Of a DNA stretch of 64,000 bases, positions 1 through 12,322 are shown one piece after another. The stretch is from positions 107,338,332-107,402,331 of the forward strand of contig NC_133398.1 of assembly GCF_047511655.1 (NCBI RefSeq), given 5' to 3'. The position numbers and the translations under genes were made by a program. The DNA is from Castor canadensis. Taxonomy: Eukaryota > Chordata > Mammalia > Rodentia > Castoridae. The notes under the pieces were generated by a model that saw only the letters and a program-made list of their open reading frames with translations, was not told the origin of the DNA and did not search any database. The first letter of the stretch is position 1; each line of letters begins with the position of its first letter.

Positions 1-1350
1 GACTAATCACCCTTCAATAGCCTGTTCTAAAAACTAAGAAGAGATGAAATAATTGGAAATAATCTATAACTTCCACTAATTCCCTTCTGACTTGTTTCCA
101 TTATGAGCAATTACTGACAATCAATCCAGAGGGTAGCTATCAAAATAAAATGTAGAAAAATTTATAACAAGCAAGAGGAAAGCCAGCAAATGAAGAATCA
201 TTTTCTTCAATTTCATTAAGTGCAATATAATTGATTTTTCAGCTATAAGAATGTATGAGAATCAACTACAGTTAGATCTTTTCTGTCAAAAGAGTTAATG
301 TGTAACTATCAACGTGTAGATTCTAGCCAACCTCCCTGAATTGCTTCTTATGTGCTTTGTGAAATGTTGTTTGACCCTGCAAGGTTCTTGTGGTCAGACA
401 AAGAGCTCTTTACCACCAGATGACCTAATCTCAAACTGCTTGGTGAGTAAAATGTCAGCTCCTGTCCCAATTTTCAGGGGACCTTGAGAAATCACTTTCT
501 CACTGAGCTGTAAAAATGTCACTGCATTGGAAACCTTCCCTTATCCTACACAATAGCTAGTCAGTTGGGAAGACTGTGAACCTAAACCCCTCCATCAGGG
601 TGAGGGTCAGAGAGGAAAAAACTGAGCTGACTCCCACTCAGTGTGTTCTGCCTACAGACTATTATCTGTGGCTGCACCCTTCTGAAGAAGTAAAACTATT
701 ATGTTTTGGTTTGCTGAGTGACTTCTGAGTGTTTCTTTGATCACTGTTTGGGAACAGCACTTCTAACAAATGGAAAATAATTAAGAATATAAACCCTCTC
801 TGAAGAAGTTCATGGTGGATTAAAGGAAGACAACAGTAGACTCACCATCTCTCAGATTTAGACACCCAAACCAGGGAGTCTGAGCAACTGATGGACGCCC
901 AAGGCAAGACAGAGGCTAAGGGAGCATAACAGTTGTCTGTACAGAGAATTCACCATGTGTTAATAAGCACACTGACTGAGGGTCTCCTTTCTTCTCTCTA
1001 TTCCTTTTATTAACAGGCAGGAAAATGCTAGAAATTTTAGGAATCATCAGTGTTGACAGAGGTGTGCTAGGAAAAGTGTGACCACAGGCTCTTAAGGAGA
1101 ATGAAAGTCCTGACTTGTAGCATTTGCTATTTTCTGTAGTGTGTTTCTACCATGATCAAAATCAAAGGTATTCATGGGATGTTACTGAGCACAGGGCTGG
1201 AAAGAGATGCACATTTCAAAACATTGTATGGTATTTCCTACAGGCAGAAGATATGTGACTAGCATAAAGAATATAACGCATAGTAAGAGGTCATAAAATG
1301 AGTAATGAGTCAGGTTTGAGAATTGATTACCATAGCTTTGGTTTTGATTT
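1..1350. other. Intergenic, no gene seen
   Basis: No exon-like open frame, splice pair or recognisable repeat could be supported here. Reading frames are short and interrupted on both strands. Confidence 0.5.
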
Positions 1351-1354
1351 TTTA

Positions 1355-1440
1355 TTTTTGGCAGTGCAGAGGTTTGAACTCACAGCCATGCACTTGCTAG
1401 GCAGGTATTCTATCACTTAATCCACACCCTCAACTCTTGC
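1355..1440 (-). repeat. ID-like tRNA-derived SINE, antisense
   Basis: The segment reads as the complement of the local ID-type SINE: 'gaggtttgaactcacagccatgcacttgctaggcaggtattctatcactt' split over the stretch is the inverted A/B-box body. It is diverged from the copy near 2140. Confidence 0.65.
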
Positions 1441-1466
1441 TTAGTCATTTTACCAATAGGCTCTTG

Positions 1467-1470
<4 letters not shown>

Positions 1471-1498
<28 letters not shown>
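1471..1498. repeat. (CT)14 microsatellite
   Basis: Fourteen uninterrupted CT dinucleotides can be counted directly. The tract lies between two antisense SINEs. Confidence 0.95.
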
Positions 1499-1501
<3 letters not shown>

Positions 1502-1525
1502 ACTCATTTCTCTCATTGTTTTTTG

Positions 1526-1645
1526 TTTTTTTTTTTTTTTTTTTTTTTTTTGGTAAGGGACCATCCTTGAACCAAGATCCTTTTAGCTATGCCTCTTGTG
1601 TAGTTGGGTTTAATAGCACAAGCCACCATTCCTAGCCAGTTAGTT
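1526..1645 (-). repeat. SINE with poly-T head, antisense
   Basis: A T run of about 26 bases (1526-1551) is followed by a complement-strand SINE body ending 'caccattcctagccag'. The poly-T is the A-tail of an element inserted on the minus strand. Confidence 0.6.
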
Positions 1646-1789
1646 TGTATTTAATATGATTTGTTTAATTGCAAGCTTATATTATTTTATTTTTAATAGT
1701 GGTGTGGAAAATTCAAGAAAAGTTAAGAATTCATTCTTGCCACCTACTAAAAATTGGTAAAAGCAACTGACTACTTGATGGGAAAATAT

Positions 1790-1860
1790 TAGAAGTATTT
1801 CACAATGAAACTTCATTGTACAATTAACTTGTGCTAATGAAAATTTAAACAAAGAATCAC
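1790..1860 (+). mobile_element. L1 3'-terminal fragment
   Basis: The stretch 'cacaatgaaacttcattg' followed by 'tacaattaacttgtgcta' and an A-rich end resembles the 3' terminus of rodent L1. A second copy of the same terminus lies at 5160-5250. It is short and diverged, so the assignment is tentative. Confidence 0.4.
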
Positions 1861-1887
1861 AAGCAACAATACTCAGTATTTGACGAT

Positions 1888-2240
1888 ATCAGCTAGGTAT
1901 GGTGGCTCATGGCCTGTAATCTTAGCTACTGGTGAGGCTGAGATCAGGAGGATTATAATTCAAAGTCAACCCACAAAAAATCTGCCAGACCCCAACTCAA
2001 CTCATAAAAATCTGGGTGAAGTGGTACTTGCCTGTCATCAGAGCTACAGGGGAAATATAAATAGGAAAATCATAGTCTAAAGCTGGAGCTGGCATAAAAG
2101 TGAGACCCTATTTGAGCATAATGCCTAATGCGTAAAGGGCAAGGTCATGGCTCAAGTGCTAGAGCGCCTGCCTAGCAATCAGAAGGCCCTCAGTTCAAAC
2201 CACAACTGCCAACAAAAGTGAAAAAAGAAAAGGAAGAAAA
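1888..2240 (+). repeat. Composite B1-like + ID SINE
   Basis: The left part is B1-like ('gctaggtatggtggctcatg', 'cctgtaatcttagctactgg', then 'gaggctgagatcaggagg'). The right part is an ID-type tRNA-derived unit ('ggctcaagtgctagagcgcc', 'tgcctagcaatcag', 'cagttcaaacc') with an A-rich tail at 2215-2245. This fused form recurs across the window and is the main clue to the rodent lineage. Confidence 0.8.
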
Positions 2241-2244
2241 GTAG

Positions 2245-5090
2245 ACAAAGCTTATTGTAAAGAAAAGAAGTAATGGTTTTTGCAATGTGCTCGCTCTTTG
2301 GGAAAAACATTTGATAACATTTTTTCTAAATTATTATTTATATAACATTAACTTTACCATCAACTGCTAAAATTGATTCCCCAAATCACCTTTGAGAATG
2401 GTCACAAAGGTGACACCATCTCTAAGGCCTTGGAACAGGAGCATCTCTGTGGAGAACAAGGCTGCTTGTGTACCACACTGCTTCTGGCTGAGTTAAATGC
2501 ACACAGCCGAGGGCTAAGGTGCCTCCAGTATCCCCCTTCGCTGTCCCAAAGGTCCATGTTTTTTCCTACGATTTCTGTAGCAAAATTTGGGAAGACCTGA
2601 GTTTATTTCTGTTCCCTCCATCATTATAAAATATTTGGATTTTAGAAACTGTTAGTCTTGACAATAGTCTAATAAAAATATTTCTATCAAAAAAGGTGGG
2701 TGAAACCTAAAATGCTTCAAAGCTTCAAAAATTATTCATAAATACTTGCTTTTAACAAGTGAATTTGCAAAACAACTGATAAAATTCCATTTATGATTTA
2801 GTGGGGAAAACGAGCTAGGTACAAATAATAAGCTCATAATAATGACATAAAAATAGAGAATGCTACAGGTAGGCTAAAGCAATTTTCTTTCTCTTCAAAA
2901 TGACCATTAATATGCATAAAATGATCCTATAAAAAAATCTCATCTTTAAAATCCACTTATTCTTTCATAGGTTCAGATGTACTTAGATTTTTGAGAAGTG
3001 TAACAATTACAGGGAAATTAATAATCTGCTACAAAGTTTTTTATAGAAAATAAGATCACATCATAATTGTTCATGATTTATGCAAATGAGACAAGATTGC
3101 TAGGAATATCCTTGTATGCAATATTTTTAAGTTTTAAAGTATTTTTATTAGTGTACATTAATTGTACAAAAGACTTTCATTTTGATTTTTCATATTTGTT
3201 GGCATTCTTATGTAACAAGTTCAAGTTTATGCATCACTTAAATTTTGTCTCAATATTTGAACAAATTGTGATGCTGCTTTTTCAACAGATTATACTTATC
3301 TTGCCATAAAACTGCTTTAGATGGAAGTAGTAAAATAATGACTGAGCTTTTAAAAAATTATATATATATGTACATACATGAAACTACACATAGAGATTTG
3401 GATTTTCCCTCAGCTGGATAAAATATAATTGGTTTATGCCTCCCAATCTAAGTGAAACACCACGAGAGTTTCCTAGGTCCTTGACCCCCATCTAAAACTA
3501 CTTGATCTGATCCTCACTCTCAAATAAAAAGCAATTCATGACAGACTTCCTTTGTTAACCACAGCCACAGTATCAAGTTTGCTCTTGGTTTCTTCAGCAC
3601 TTTCCAAATTCTTTGTAGACACACTTAGGTTAAATGGAAAATTCCAGGGTGCTTTAGCTTTTGAACTATATTGAAATTTCATCAACAGAGAACAGAAAAT
3701 GCATGTATTTCAGTCTTCGGAACATTATAATGGAACCTATTCATTGGAACTCCTCTGTGGAATAGGACAATATCTGGAGTACTGCAGATACCTAGGGATC
3801 ATTTCTTTTATAGGAGTGAAGTCTGTAGCCAGTGTTCATCTCCAATAGCCACTGTTCTTGGAGGCTGGTAGCGCCACCCAGGTCTCTCAGAATCTGTGAA
3901 CATCAGAGGACACCTCCTCACCCTTTAAAAGGTTGTGTTCTCTTCACAAAACTAGCCTTCTCTCTTCATCCAGATTCCAAACCAAAGTCTTCATACTTTA
4001 GACTCAACCCTTTCCCCAAAATCCTACAGGACATTCCAAGCTTGTAACCATGGCAAACAGAATCCTTGTGAACCATAGTATAATTCTCTAGGTCCTAATT
4101 TCCACCTGTGATCTCACTTACCTCTAAAAATGCATATCCCACTTTCTTCTTGTCTGCAATCACCTTATAACGGTGCATGCTTGGCACCATTTTTCATCCC
4201 ATGAGTTTGAACAACTCCATCAGATCCAAGTGCTTAATTCTGTGCCACTCAAACGCCCAGCCCACTATGACAAAAGAGGAGGAAAGCATGGGTGATTTCT
4301 GTACTGTTGTCTACTTCTATCAGAAATAAACCTTATAATAGAACATGGTTATATTTTTGCCAGAACAAAGTCAGAACAGAGACATTATTCCTGGTTCTTG
4401 GCTAATTTATTTCACAAATACAAAGGGTTTATGCCCAGCAATTAGCAGTGTTCAGACTTAAGCACTTTTGTTTTTACTTCTAGGTATCATTTCCTATTGT
4501 AACAGTATTTGTGAATTTTTTCTTAGACTTAGTTTATGGCCATAGCATAAACTCACAGATATTTCAGGGATTGATCTGGATCCACACGTTGTCTGTGTAA
4601 TTATTCTTTAGGGCTTAAGAATTCACTTTTAATGGTAAATCAAGGGCTAACACTATAAGAACAATTTCAATTGAATTTAGAATTGTAGTACAGCAAATTG
4701 CTGCCCATCAGCTGAACAAATTATGAAATTGCATTTGATACAAACTCAGAACAGTAACTGTTAGAAAATTAAATGATACATCATGTTCCCTAAAGTGGAG
4801 TGGATTTACACTACTAGTGTGTCCATTTTGAAATGACAACATTGCTAGAATGGATTACATATTTTGAGAAAAATTTAAATTGTAAAAAAATCTTCCAGAT
4901 TACTAAAATCCAAGTAATATATAACATATGCACACTTTATTTAAAAAGTGCCTCCTGTACAATACCATGTTTTGACTTGCAGAAAAACTGTGACAAACAT
5001 GGAAAAGATAAGGAAAGGAGGGAGGGAAAACATGAACAAAGTACATTGTATGCATGCATGAAAAATCTCATAATGAAGACCAGTTGCTAA
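2245..5090. other. Intergenic, no gene seen
   Basis: This stretch is AT-rich with only short random frames. A small (TA)n patch lies near 3358-3370. No exon, RNA gene or confident repeat was identified. Confidence 0.45.
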
Positions 5091-5094
5091 TGGC

Positions 5095-5255
5095 AAGAAA
5101 AATAAAAAAGGGGAGGAAGCATAGGGGAACAGAGAGAGCAACTGAGGTAGTGAATATGATCAAAGTATATGATTTATAGATATATCACAATGAAACCACC
5201 CTCGTTGTACATTTTACAATTAATATGTGCTAATAAAAATGTGGAAAATATGTGT
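5095..5255 (+). mobile_element. L1 3' UTR fragment
   Basis: A purine-rich stretch is followed by 'gtgaatatgatcaaagtata', then 'cacaatgaaaccaccctcg' and 'caattaatatgtgctaataa' with an A-rich end. This is the order seen at the 3' end of rodent L1. No ORF2 remains. Confidence 0.5.
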
Positions 5256-5304
5256 TTAAAAAGATTTTCTTTTTATTCCCAACTCCGTAAATTTATTGAC
5301 AATG

Positions 5305-5395
5305 AAAGCTACCAGGAAATAGCTCAGTGCTAGAGCATGCCTAGCATTTTCCAGGTCCTGGGTTCAATCTCCAAGATACACACAACACAATTTCT
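5305..5395 (+). repeat. ID-like SINE
   Basis: The body reads 'ggaaatagctcagtgctaga', 'gcatgcctagcattttcc' and 'tcctgggttcaatctccaag', i.e. tRNA-derived A and B box regions in the forward direction. Confidence 0.65.
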
Positions 5396-5399
5396 TTTT

Positions 5400-7830
5400 T
5401 TTACCAATATTGAAGAAACACATAGAAATGTAACCTTCACCAACTGAACTTATATTTTTGTTTTTTTCCTTTTCCATCTCTATAGCTAGGAACTCAATTG
5501 GACAAGCTAAAGAAAGAATCAAATCTATTGCTTCATGGTGCTGTGAGCTGTGTGACTCTCCAAACCTCCAGGAAATCAGAACTTTGAAGGGAGCATTGTT
5601 CCTGTGTCCTCACTAACTGTCCAGCTCAGGTGCCCTGGGAAGAAAGAATTTAGACCTGCTGAAAAGCAAAAGTTAGTAATTCAAATTATCATCTTCACAT
5701 GGGCACTTAAAACTTTTGTTCAGCAAGAACAGATTCCAAAGAATTGAGGTGGGTTCAAAAATCACAAACAGTTTCCCATAAATAAATCACCATATTTATC
5801 TTACATGATCAAACAAATTTTAGTAAAGTAGCAGTATTGGTCTTTATTTCCTCAGTTTTTATTACACTGCCTGGCACACAGTAGACATTTGATAACTATT
5901 TCCTGAATTAAATAGACCACAAATTGGAGAGGCTTGTACACCTTCTAAAATCTCCATATCAAAGATATATTTCATTCCTGGTATGTACTGAGTTTAAAGT
6001 ATTTAAAGAGCAAAGAGAAGAACTGTGGTCCTCATTTTCGAGGCCAGGGGTAGAGAAGGGACAGCAGGGGTCAGAAAAGCACAGGCTGACAGCAGGGCTT
6101 CCCTCTCCACAGCACTCATTTCAGGAAATATTCCTGTTCCTGCTTAAACAGGGGAGGCCAGGATAGTTCAACAACCCACCTCCTCTTAGATTGAAAGTTA
6201 TGGACACTTCTGCATCAGAAGATAGTAACATCTCCATACCCACACAGAGATGGCTTCTTGATGTAAACCAGAATTCAAGAGTTCTCTGTCTAAAGGGTGG
6301 CCACGCCCAAAGGCTGTACTTCCATGGGTCTTCCTGGTCCCCAGGCAGGACTGTCAGACCCTTTCATACATCAGAGAATTCTGTAGGTGAAGCAGTAGTC
6401 CTCAAACTTGAAAACCAATATGTAGGGAGCACCTAGGCATTTTATAAATGGACACTCCCCACCTCCACTCCTGAATTTCTGGTTTCCTAAGAGTTAAGTT
6501 ACTTTTAGCCCCAACAGACCAGAGTTCTTAGGATGCTGTGGGTGTATTGTGTGTAGTCAAGGTAGACAGGCTGTGAACTCTAGCATAAAGATGCACAGAT
6601 TCACACAGAAAGTGAAGAGATCTGTGCAGTCGATGTTCCCCTGGAGGGTGCCCTAGCAGCTCTACACAGTTTCCATAGGAAGAGCCTCAGTGTCTGTATA
6701 ATGTTCTGTGGTTGAAGTTTGCCATAGTAGGGCAGTGTAAAGACACAGTTTCAAAACCTGAAGCTAATGCTTCAAGAAATCATTAGACGCTAATGTGTGA
6801 GTATTCATACTTGGAATGCTCAAGTATGACTCATATTAGTGTAGATACTGCCCTAATATTTAATTTGAAAAATTTACTATCCAAAACTCAATGTGCATCA
6901 TGAATACAGACAAATCTGAAATACTGACTTGAAGGGACAAAAGTTATTCTAAACTCAAGTGTTACTCAGTTCTTTAAAATTCTATGAAATTATCAAATAA
7001 CTTAGTGAACTTGTTAAAATGGTCACAAAACAATCCAGTATTGCATTTTTAATTTTTTTGCATTTGTTCACAGGAGTCACCATGTTTTTGTTATTGCCAA
7101 AAATTATGCATTATGTTAAAATGGTAAAACCAAAGCATTTTTGTGAAGTATATATTATGTTTATATTTGCAGCAACATGTCCTTAAGTGAACAGCTTATT
7201 TTGCAATGTTAGAAAACTTTGTATTCTTCAAGTGAAAAAAATCATCCACTGAAAACTGAGGACAAAATCACATCTTTACTTCTCAATTACATGATTGCAG
7301 AATAATTGCAAATTGCTACTCCTGCTTCTTCATACCCTAAGATGAATATTAAAGAACTTAGAGGGTCATCTATATATATTTAGAGGAACATTTCTTCTGA
7401 AAGTCAATGTGACTTTAAGAGTTACAACAATCTAAACTGTGTACTATCACATTTAATCCATAAATATGATAATAACTGTTAATTCTCAAGATTTCCATTG
7501 CTTGAGACTGTTTACTTAAAAGTTCTTTCCAAGATGGTGAAGAAATTTTTGTATTGCCATTGAGAAACATTTAAAGCAACAAAAAAATAACATATTCCAA
7601 AGTTACAAACTCACCATTTTATAACAAAATGAGAAAACAGAATAAATGTCATTACAAATAATTGTGTATCTGGCATTTCGTATAATGTACTAGGCGAGTC
7701 CAATGATACCTGACTACCTTCATCAGGTTTACTTATGTGGATTGTTTTATAACTTCGTTCCTCCCTTCCTCTTTCTTCTAAGGAAATCAGGGGCAATTGC
7801 CTGCAAATCATCAGAAGGTTCCTAAGAGCC
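5400..7830. other. Intergenic, no gene seen
   Basis: Two modest open frames near 5924-6166 and 6191-6436 have no recognisable similarity, no flanking splice pattern that convinces and no start context of note. I treat them as chance frames. Confidence 0.45.
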
Positions 7831-7834
7831 AAGC

Positions 7835-8050
7835 CTGGGCTGTACCTGAGCTGTACTGTACTACCTGGGGCATACCTGGGCTACAACTGTGATGTATCTG
7901 TACTGTATCTGGTCTGCATTTGAGTGTACCTCGGCAATAACAGGGCTCCACTTGGGCCATTCCTGGGCTGCACCTGAGTTATACCTGGGATGTACTTGAT
8001 CTGGCACCTGGGCTCCACTTGGATTATACTTAGGCCACTACTAAGGGTGT
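7835..8050. repeat. Degenerate ~11-bp minisatellite
   Basis: Successive units such as acctgggctgt, acctgagctgt, acctggggcat, acctgggctac, acctgagttat, acctgggatgt and acttgatctgg follow one another with a period near 11 bp. They drift in sequence, with interruptions of 12 or more bp. It is not coding in any consistent frame. Confidence 0.75.
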
Positions 8051-8724
8051 CTTTGTGGACACTATCCAAGGGACAGAAAGGCTGAATTTGGGGCTGTGAT
8101 GTGCTTTCATATAACTAGCTATCAACAAGTATAATCAACACATTCCAAGCAAGAGAACTTATAAACAACTCCAACAAAAAATATCATGTTTTCCATTCCA
8201 GAGGGAAAGACATCTTTCCTAACATAGCACAGTAATTCCTTTGAAGTACTTAAGAAATTTATATGTATACATTGAGAGAAAAAGGAAAATTCTTCTATTT
8301 TATTACAGAATCTGGATTCAATGACAGTTAAAGTTTTAACAGGACTCATTCACTGGGAAATATTTTCTGTTTTATTTCACTGGGTGGGTGTTACTAAGTA
8401 GCATTGCTGTTTTGTGTAATGCTTACTTAAATTATTTAAATTTAAGTTGTAACAGCTCACTGAAAATTTAGTCTCTGGTCCCAAAAGTTCCATATATAAT
8501 CATTCCTTTTGTTTCAAAAGTAGATGCCACTGCTGTTAATGAGTGGAAATAAAATTATTTTAAGACGTGTATGTGTATATATGTATTTTTCTATGTCAAA
8601 CACATAGTAAATTAGATTCATATTGAATAATGCAGTACATTGTCATATATTTCATTAGATTCATTTTATAAAAATAAAATACCCACTTGATGTTATTTTC
8701 TTATGGTGCAATTAAATCTTATTT

Positions 8725-8815
8725 TTCCAGTGGGAATTAGGTTTGAACTCTAAGCTTGTGTTTGCAAAGCAGGCACTCTTATCTCTTGGGCCACACCTCC
8801 AGTCCTTTGTAAGTA
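8725..8815 (-). repeat. ID-like SINE, antisense
   Basis: This is an inverted ID body ('ggtttgaactctaagcttg', 'gcaaagcaggcactctta', 'ccacacctccagtcc'). Confidence 0.65.
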
Positions 8816-11380
8816 AACATTTCTGAAGAAAATTTACCTGAAAAGGGTGGTTTCTCTGTCTACTTATCTTTACAGTTATGCTGCTGTAAATGTATTGAAC
8901 AGGCTTTGTGATCAAATAAAGGTGTAAATATGCAATATGTAATTCAGAGGCTACACAAAATCAACCAATTGTTATGCAGACCAAAACTCAAAGTGGAAAA
9001 ATTTATTCCAATCTTCTATATTGTTAATATTGGTTTGATTTTATGCTTCCTACTTGCCCATTTTTCCAGTTTTATCCTTCCCCTCTCTTCTTGTTCTCGT
9101 CTACGTAGATTAGAATCCCTCCATCCATATTTTTTTTCCATTGGTTTGGGACCTATACAACATATTACTATTCTTTGTGTCATAGTCCATGAAATTTTAT
9201 AGTATATCCCACCTTTTTTGTTAACAACACCAAACTAAACAAATGTCACTTCCTTCACAAAATAATACAAGAATTAAAGAGTGCTTTTACTCTGATCACC
9301 CCTTTTCCTGTTTGCCATATTTATTTCCACTTGTTCATTTAGATTTACCTTGTCCTCTCTGTTTTAATTCCACAAATAGCGCACAGATGTTGCACATACA
9401 GCTTTACATTTCTTTCACCCAGCCAGGAAGAGACTCAGAATTCCCCCAGCCCAGTCAAGCAGGGTCAAGTCTGCAAGCACAGTGGGAGCTTCTTCTTGCA
9501 GTGAGTTTCCATGAAGCAAAGCCCATGGGCCCTGTGCCCAGAGGTGGTTGTGAACCTAAAGAGTTTAGTCTCTTGGAGGCTTTCCTCTTCATATCTTCTG
9601 CCCAGAGCATATTTTCCCTTTCAGTCCCTGGCACCAGCCTGGTTCTGGTCATTCTTTCCTATTAGGATTGGATGCTGCTTCAAGGACCAACTGAACACCG
9701 CAGACTTATTTCCAGAGAAGTCTAGTCATCCACTGCTCCAGGCAGCCTTTCAGATCCTGAACATAGAGCCTGGATCAGATCAGACTTGGATTCATAAAGG
9801 ACCACTGTATACAGAATTTTTTCTAATAGCTCCTGCCCTTTTCATCCCCTTTGGCCTTGAGTGATTTTCCTGACTCTCTACTTTCTCAACTCTACCTCAG
9901 GAGCACCCAGCAGTGTTAGGAATGTAAGCCATGTATCTTCCAAATCCTTGGGCCAGCAATAGGGTCTGGAGCAGGATGCTAAGGCAGATTGTCTGCACTG
10001 ACATCCTAAAAATCCAAGAAAGCTGGTCAGCCAGGGAAGCAGGCTTTCAACTGAGTCAGGGCAGACTTTGGATTTGTGAATCACTCTCATACACACAAAC
10101 CTAGGCTCTACAAACTCCATTATGCACGGTAGCAAATAAGAAATAATTCCACTTCCCAACAGAATCCCCACCTAATCCATGTGTGCTTTTGCTACAATTG
10201 CACATAGCAATTTTCATTCCCCCTGACATCCCCACAACATAGTGGTTTTCATTTTCCCCACAGCATTCTCAACCAGCACCTCCTAGGACTCATGGACATA
10301 GTCATATGAATACCATGTGAGCTCCCAGATAGGTGGGATCTCAAGAAGAGACCCAAAAGACAGCTAGACCTAAAATTCAGCCATTTTCTGACACAGTCAC
10401 ACAAATCTGTTGTGTTGCTGGAAGGAGCATAAGCTAATCTTAGAGGCCTTCACTGAGGCATATTCCTGTCCCAAATGCCAAAATAAAATAAATTTTATGC
10501 CCAAGATACCAAGGAATCAGGAGTTACCAGCATATGTAAATGTCAACTAATCAGGCATGGGTGCATCACTCAATTACAGAAATGTAATTAGGATTGAGCA
10601 CACTTGCTTCCTTCATTTGCATAAGCAGATCAGCTAGACCCTGCACTAGAACTTCCTCTACATCAACCAGTAGTTCTCTTTGCTCCTTCTGAACACACTC
10701 ATTTGTTTTTTACTTCCAGAAGGCTATCACTGGGTTGCAAGTTGTTTGTTATTTTCATAAACAAAGGCCTCCTTTTTTACCTTAAATTCTTTCTCAATGG
10801 ATTCCTATTACAAGTGACAATTTTGCCACTTTTCCCATTAATTAATCACTGCTAGCAATACTGTATTTAGTTTAAGTTTATCAAGCTCTCAGGTTGCCCA
10901 AGGATTTATATATGTTCACAGAAAAAAAAACCTAATTATAACTTTGATACTACAGGTAGTGCTGAGTTTGATGTCTTCAGGCAGTGGGCAGCTCCTGCGT
11001 TAATCCAACCAGTAATTCCAGTGCTTGCTCACAAGGTCCAGAGAAATTTTCTGTTGGGTCTTAAACATCCCAAGAAATGGGATGATATGACAGGGGCATG
11101 TGGGAACCCTACACTTAGAACCTAAACATAGTTTAAGAAATAAGAACCCATGCAGGGTTATCCAAACTGCTACAGATTCCATATGAGATTCACCAGCCCC
11201 TAGAAACCTGTGATATTAAAAGTTCCTTCTACATGGAAGATAACCTTTCAGTCAAGTGATGGAGCCATAAGACATACAGAGTCTGAAAGCCATACCTGAA
11301 ACTGTAGGAAGTCACATAAATTAAAATAACTACAACATTTAAAATATCCCTGAAGATGACAAGTCCAAAAATGTATCTTG
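8816..11380. other. Intergenic, no gene seen
   Basis: Two overlapping open frames near 9243-9864 are the longest here (140 and 117 codons), but neither resembles a family I know nor continues through plausible exons. No other structure was recognised. Confidence 0.4.
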
Positions 11381-11477
11381 CTGGGAATGTAGATCAGAGG
11401 TATAGTGCTTGCCTACCTTATGCAAGACCCAATGTTCTGTCCTCAGCACCACACACACACACACACACACACACACG
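11380..11477 (+). repeat. ID-like SINE with (AC)n tail
   Basis: The ID body 'gctgggaatgtagatcagag' ... 'tgtcctcagcacc' runs straight into an AC dinucleotide tract (about 11450-11476). This is a common fate of SINE tails. Confidence 0.75.
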
Positions 11478-11860
11478 CTATACATGTCAGTTTTAATTTT
11501 CTTATCCGTGAGTTAGATATAACTGATACCTTCAGCTCACAGCTAACATTAATAAAGTTATCTTATCCTGATGTGTGACCACATACAAATTTATTAAATG
11601 CCACATCCCATATAAAGATATGTAATACTTTTTTTCATTTTGATTTATAAACTTGAAGGAAAATTTTTTATTGCTGGTCTATTAACAGGTATATAAAAAT
11701 TACATAATTTCTAACTTTAAATTACTTACAATGTCAAAAATATTTCCTGTTCAGTGAGTTACATTAGTTCACTAAAAATAACCCTTTTTCTGATACATGA
11801 GAATATTTTTACCTTCCATCAAGACTGCTCCCTTTTATATTATTGAAAGTTACAGTTTCT

Positions 11861-11914
11861 TTTTTTTCTTTTATTTGTATGTGCATACAATGTTTGGGTC
11901 ATTTCTCTCCCAAG
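11861..11914 (-). mobile_element. 54-bp minus-strand L1 3' stub with TSD
   Basis: A T-rich head followed by 'tatgtgcatacaatgtttgg' and 'gtcatttctctcc' is the complement of the 3' end of the younger L1 family seen at 62175-62220. It is flanked by the exact 12-bp repeat gttacagtttct at 11849-11860 and 11915-11926, the target-site duplication. The element is therefore a nearly fully 5'-truncated L1 insertion. Confidence 0.8.
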
Positions 11915-12231
11915 GTTACAGTTTCTAATGAGCAAGGAAGGAAATGAAGCAACAAGCAAAGTAAGGATACTTATTTATTATTAACACACAATGCTATTTT
12001 ACACCTATTATATTAGTGAATTCCTCTTTCACAGCATTATTTTCATGATGCTGAACACTTAAGCAAAGTTTCTAATTCCTACAAAACTTCAGAAATATTT
12101 ATCTGCTCCTTAATTGAATGAGCCAGTAAAAGAGCATTTGAGAAATTAAAGATTGACAAGTACTTATAAATAAATGTGAGAATAAGATTGTTAGATTAGA
12201 TAAAACTCATTCATGTCCTACATGATAACAA

Positions 12232-12322
12232 TATCTTTGGTTTTAGGTGCTGAAGATTGAACCTAGGCCTTGTGCATGCTACATAAGAGCTACTCCACCG
12301 AGGTATATCCCCAGCCTATAGT
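12232..12322 (-). repeat. ID-like SINE, antisense
   Basis: This is an inverted ID body ('gaagattgaacctaggcctt', 'gtgcatgctacataagagct', 'ccaccgaggtatatccccag'). Confidence 0.7.

Noticed and set aside
9243-9864. Overlapping 140- and 117-codon open frames as a small gene
   Set aside because: No family resemblance, no consistent splice borders and low-complexity Pro/Ser/Leu composition. Both strands show similar frames.
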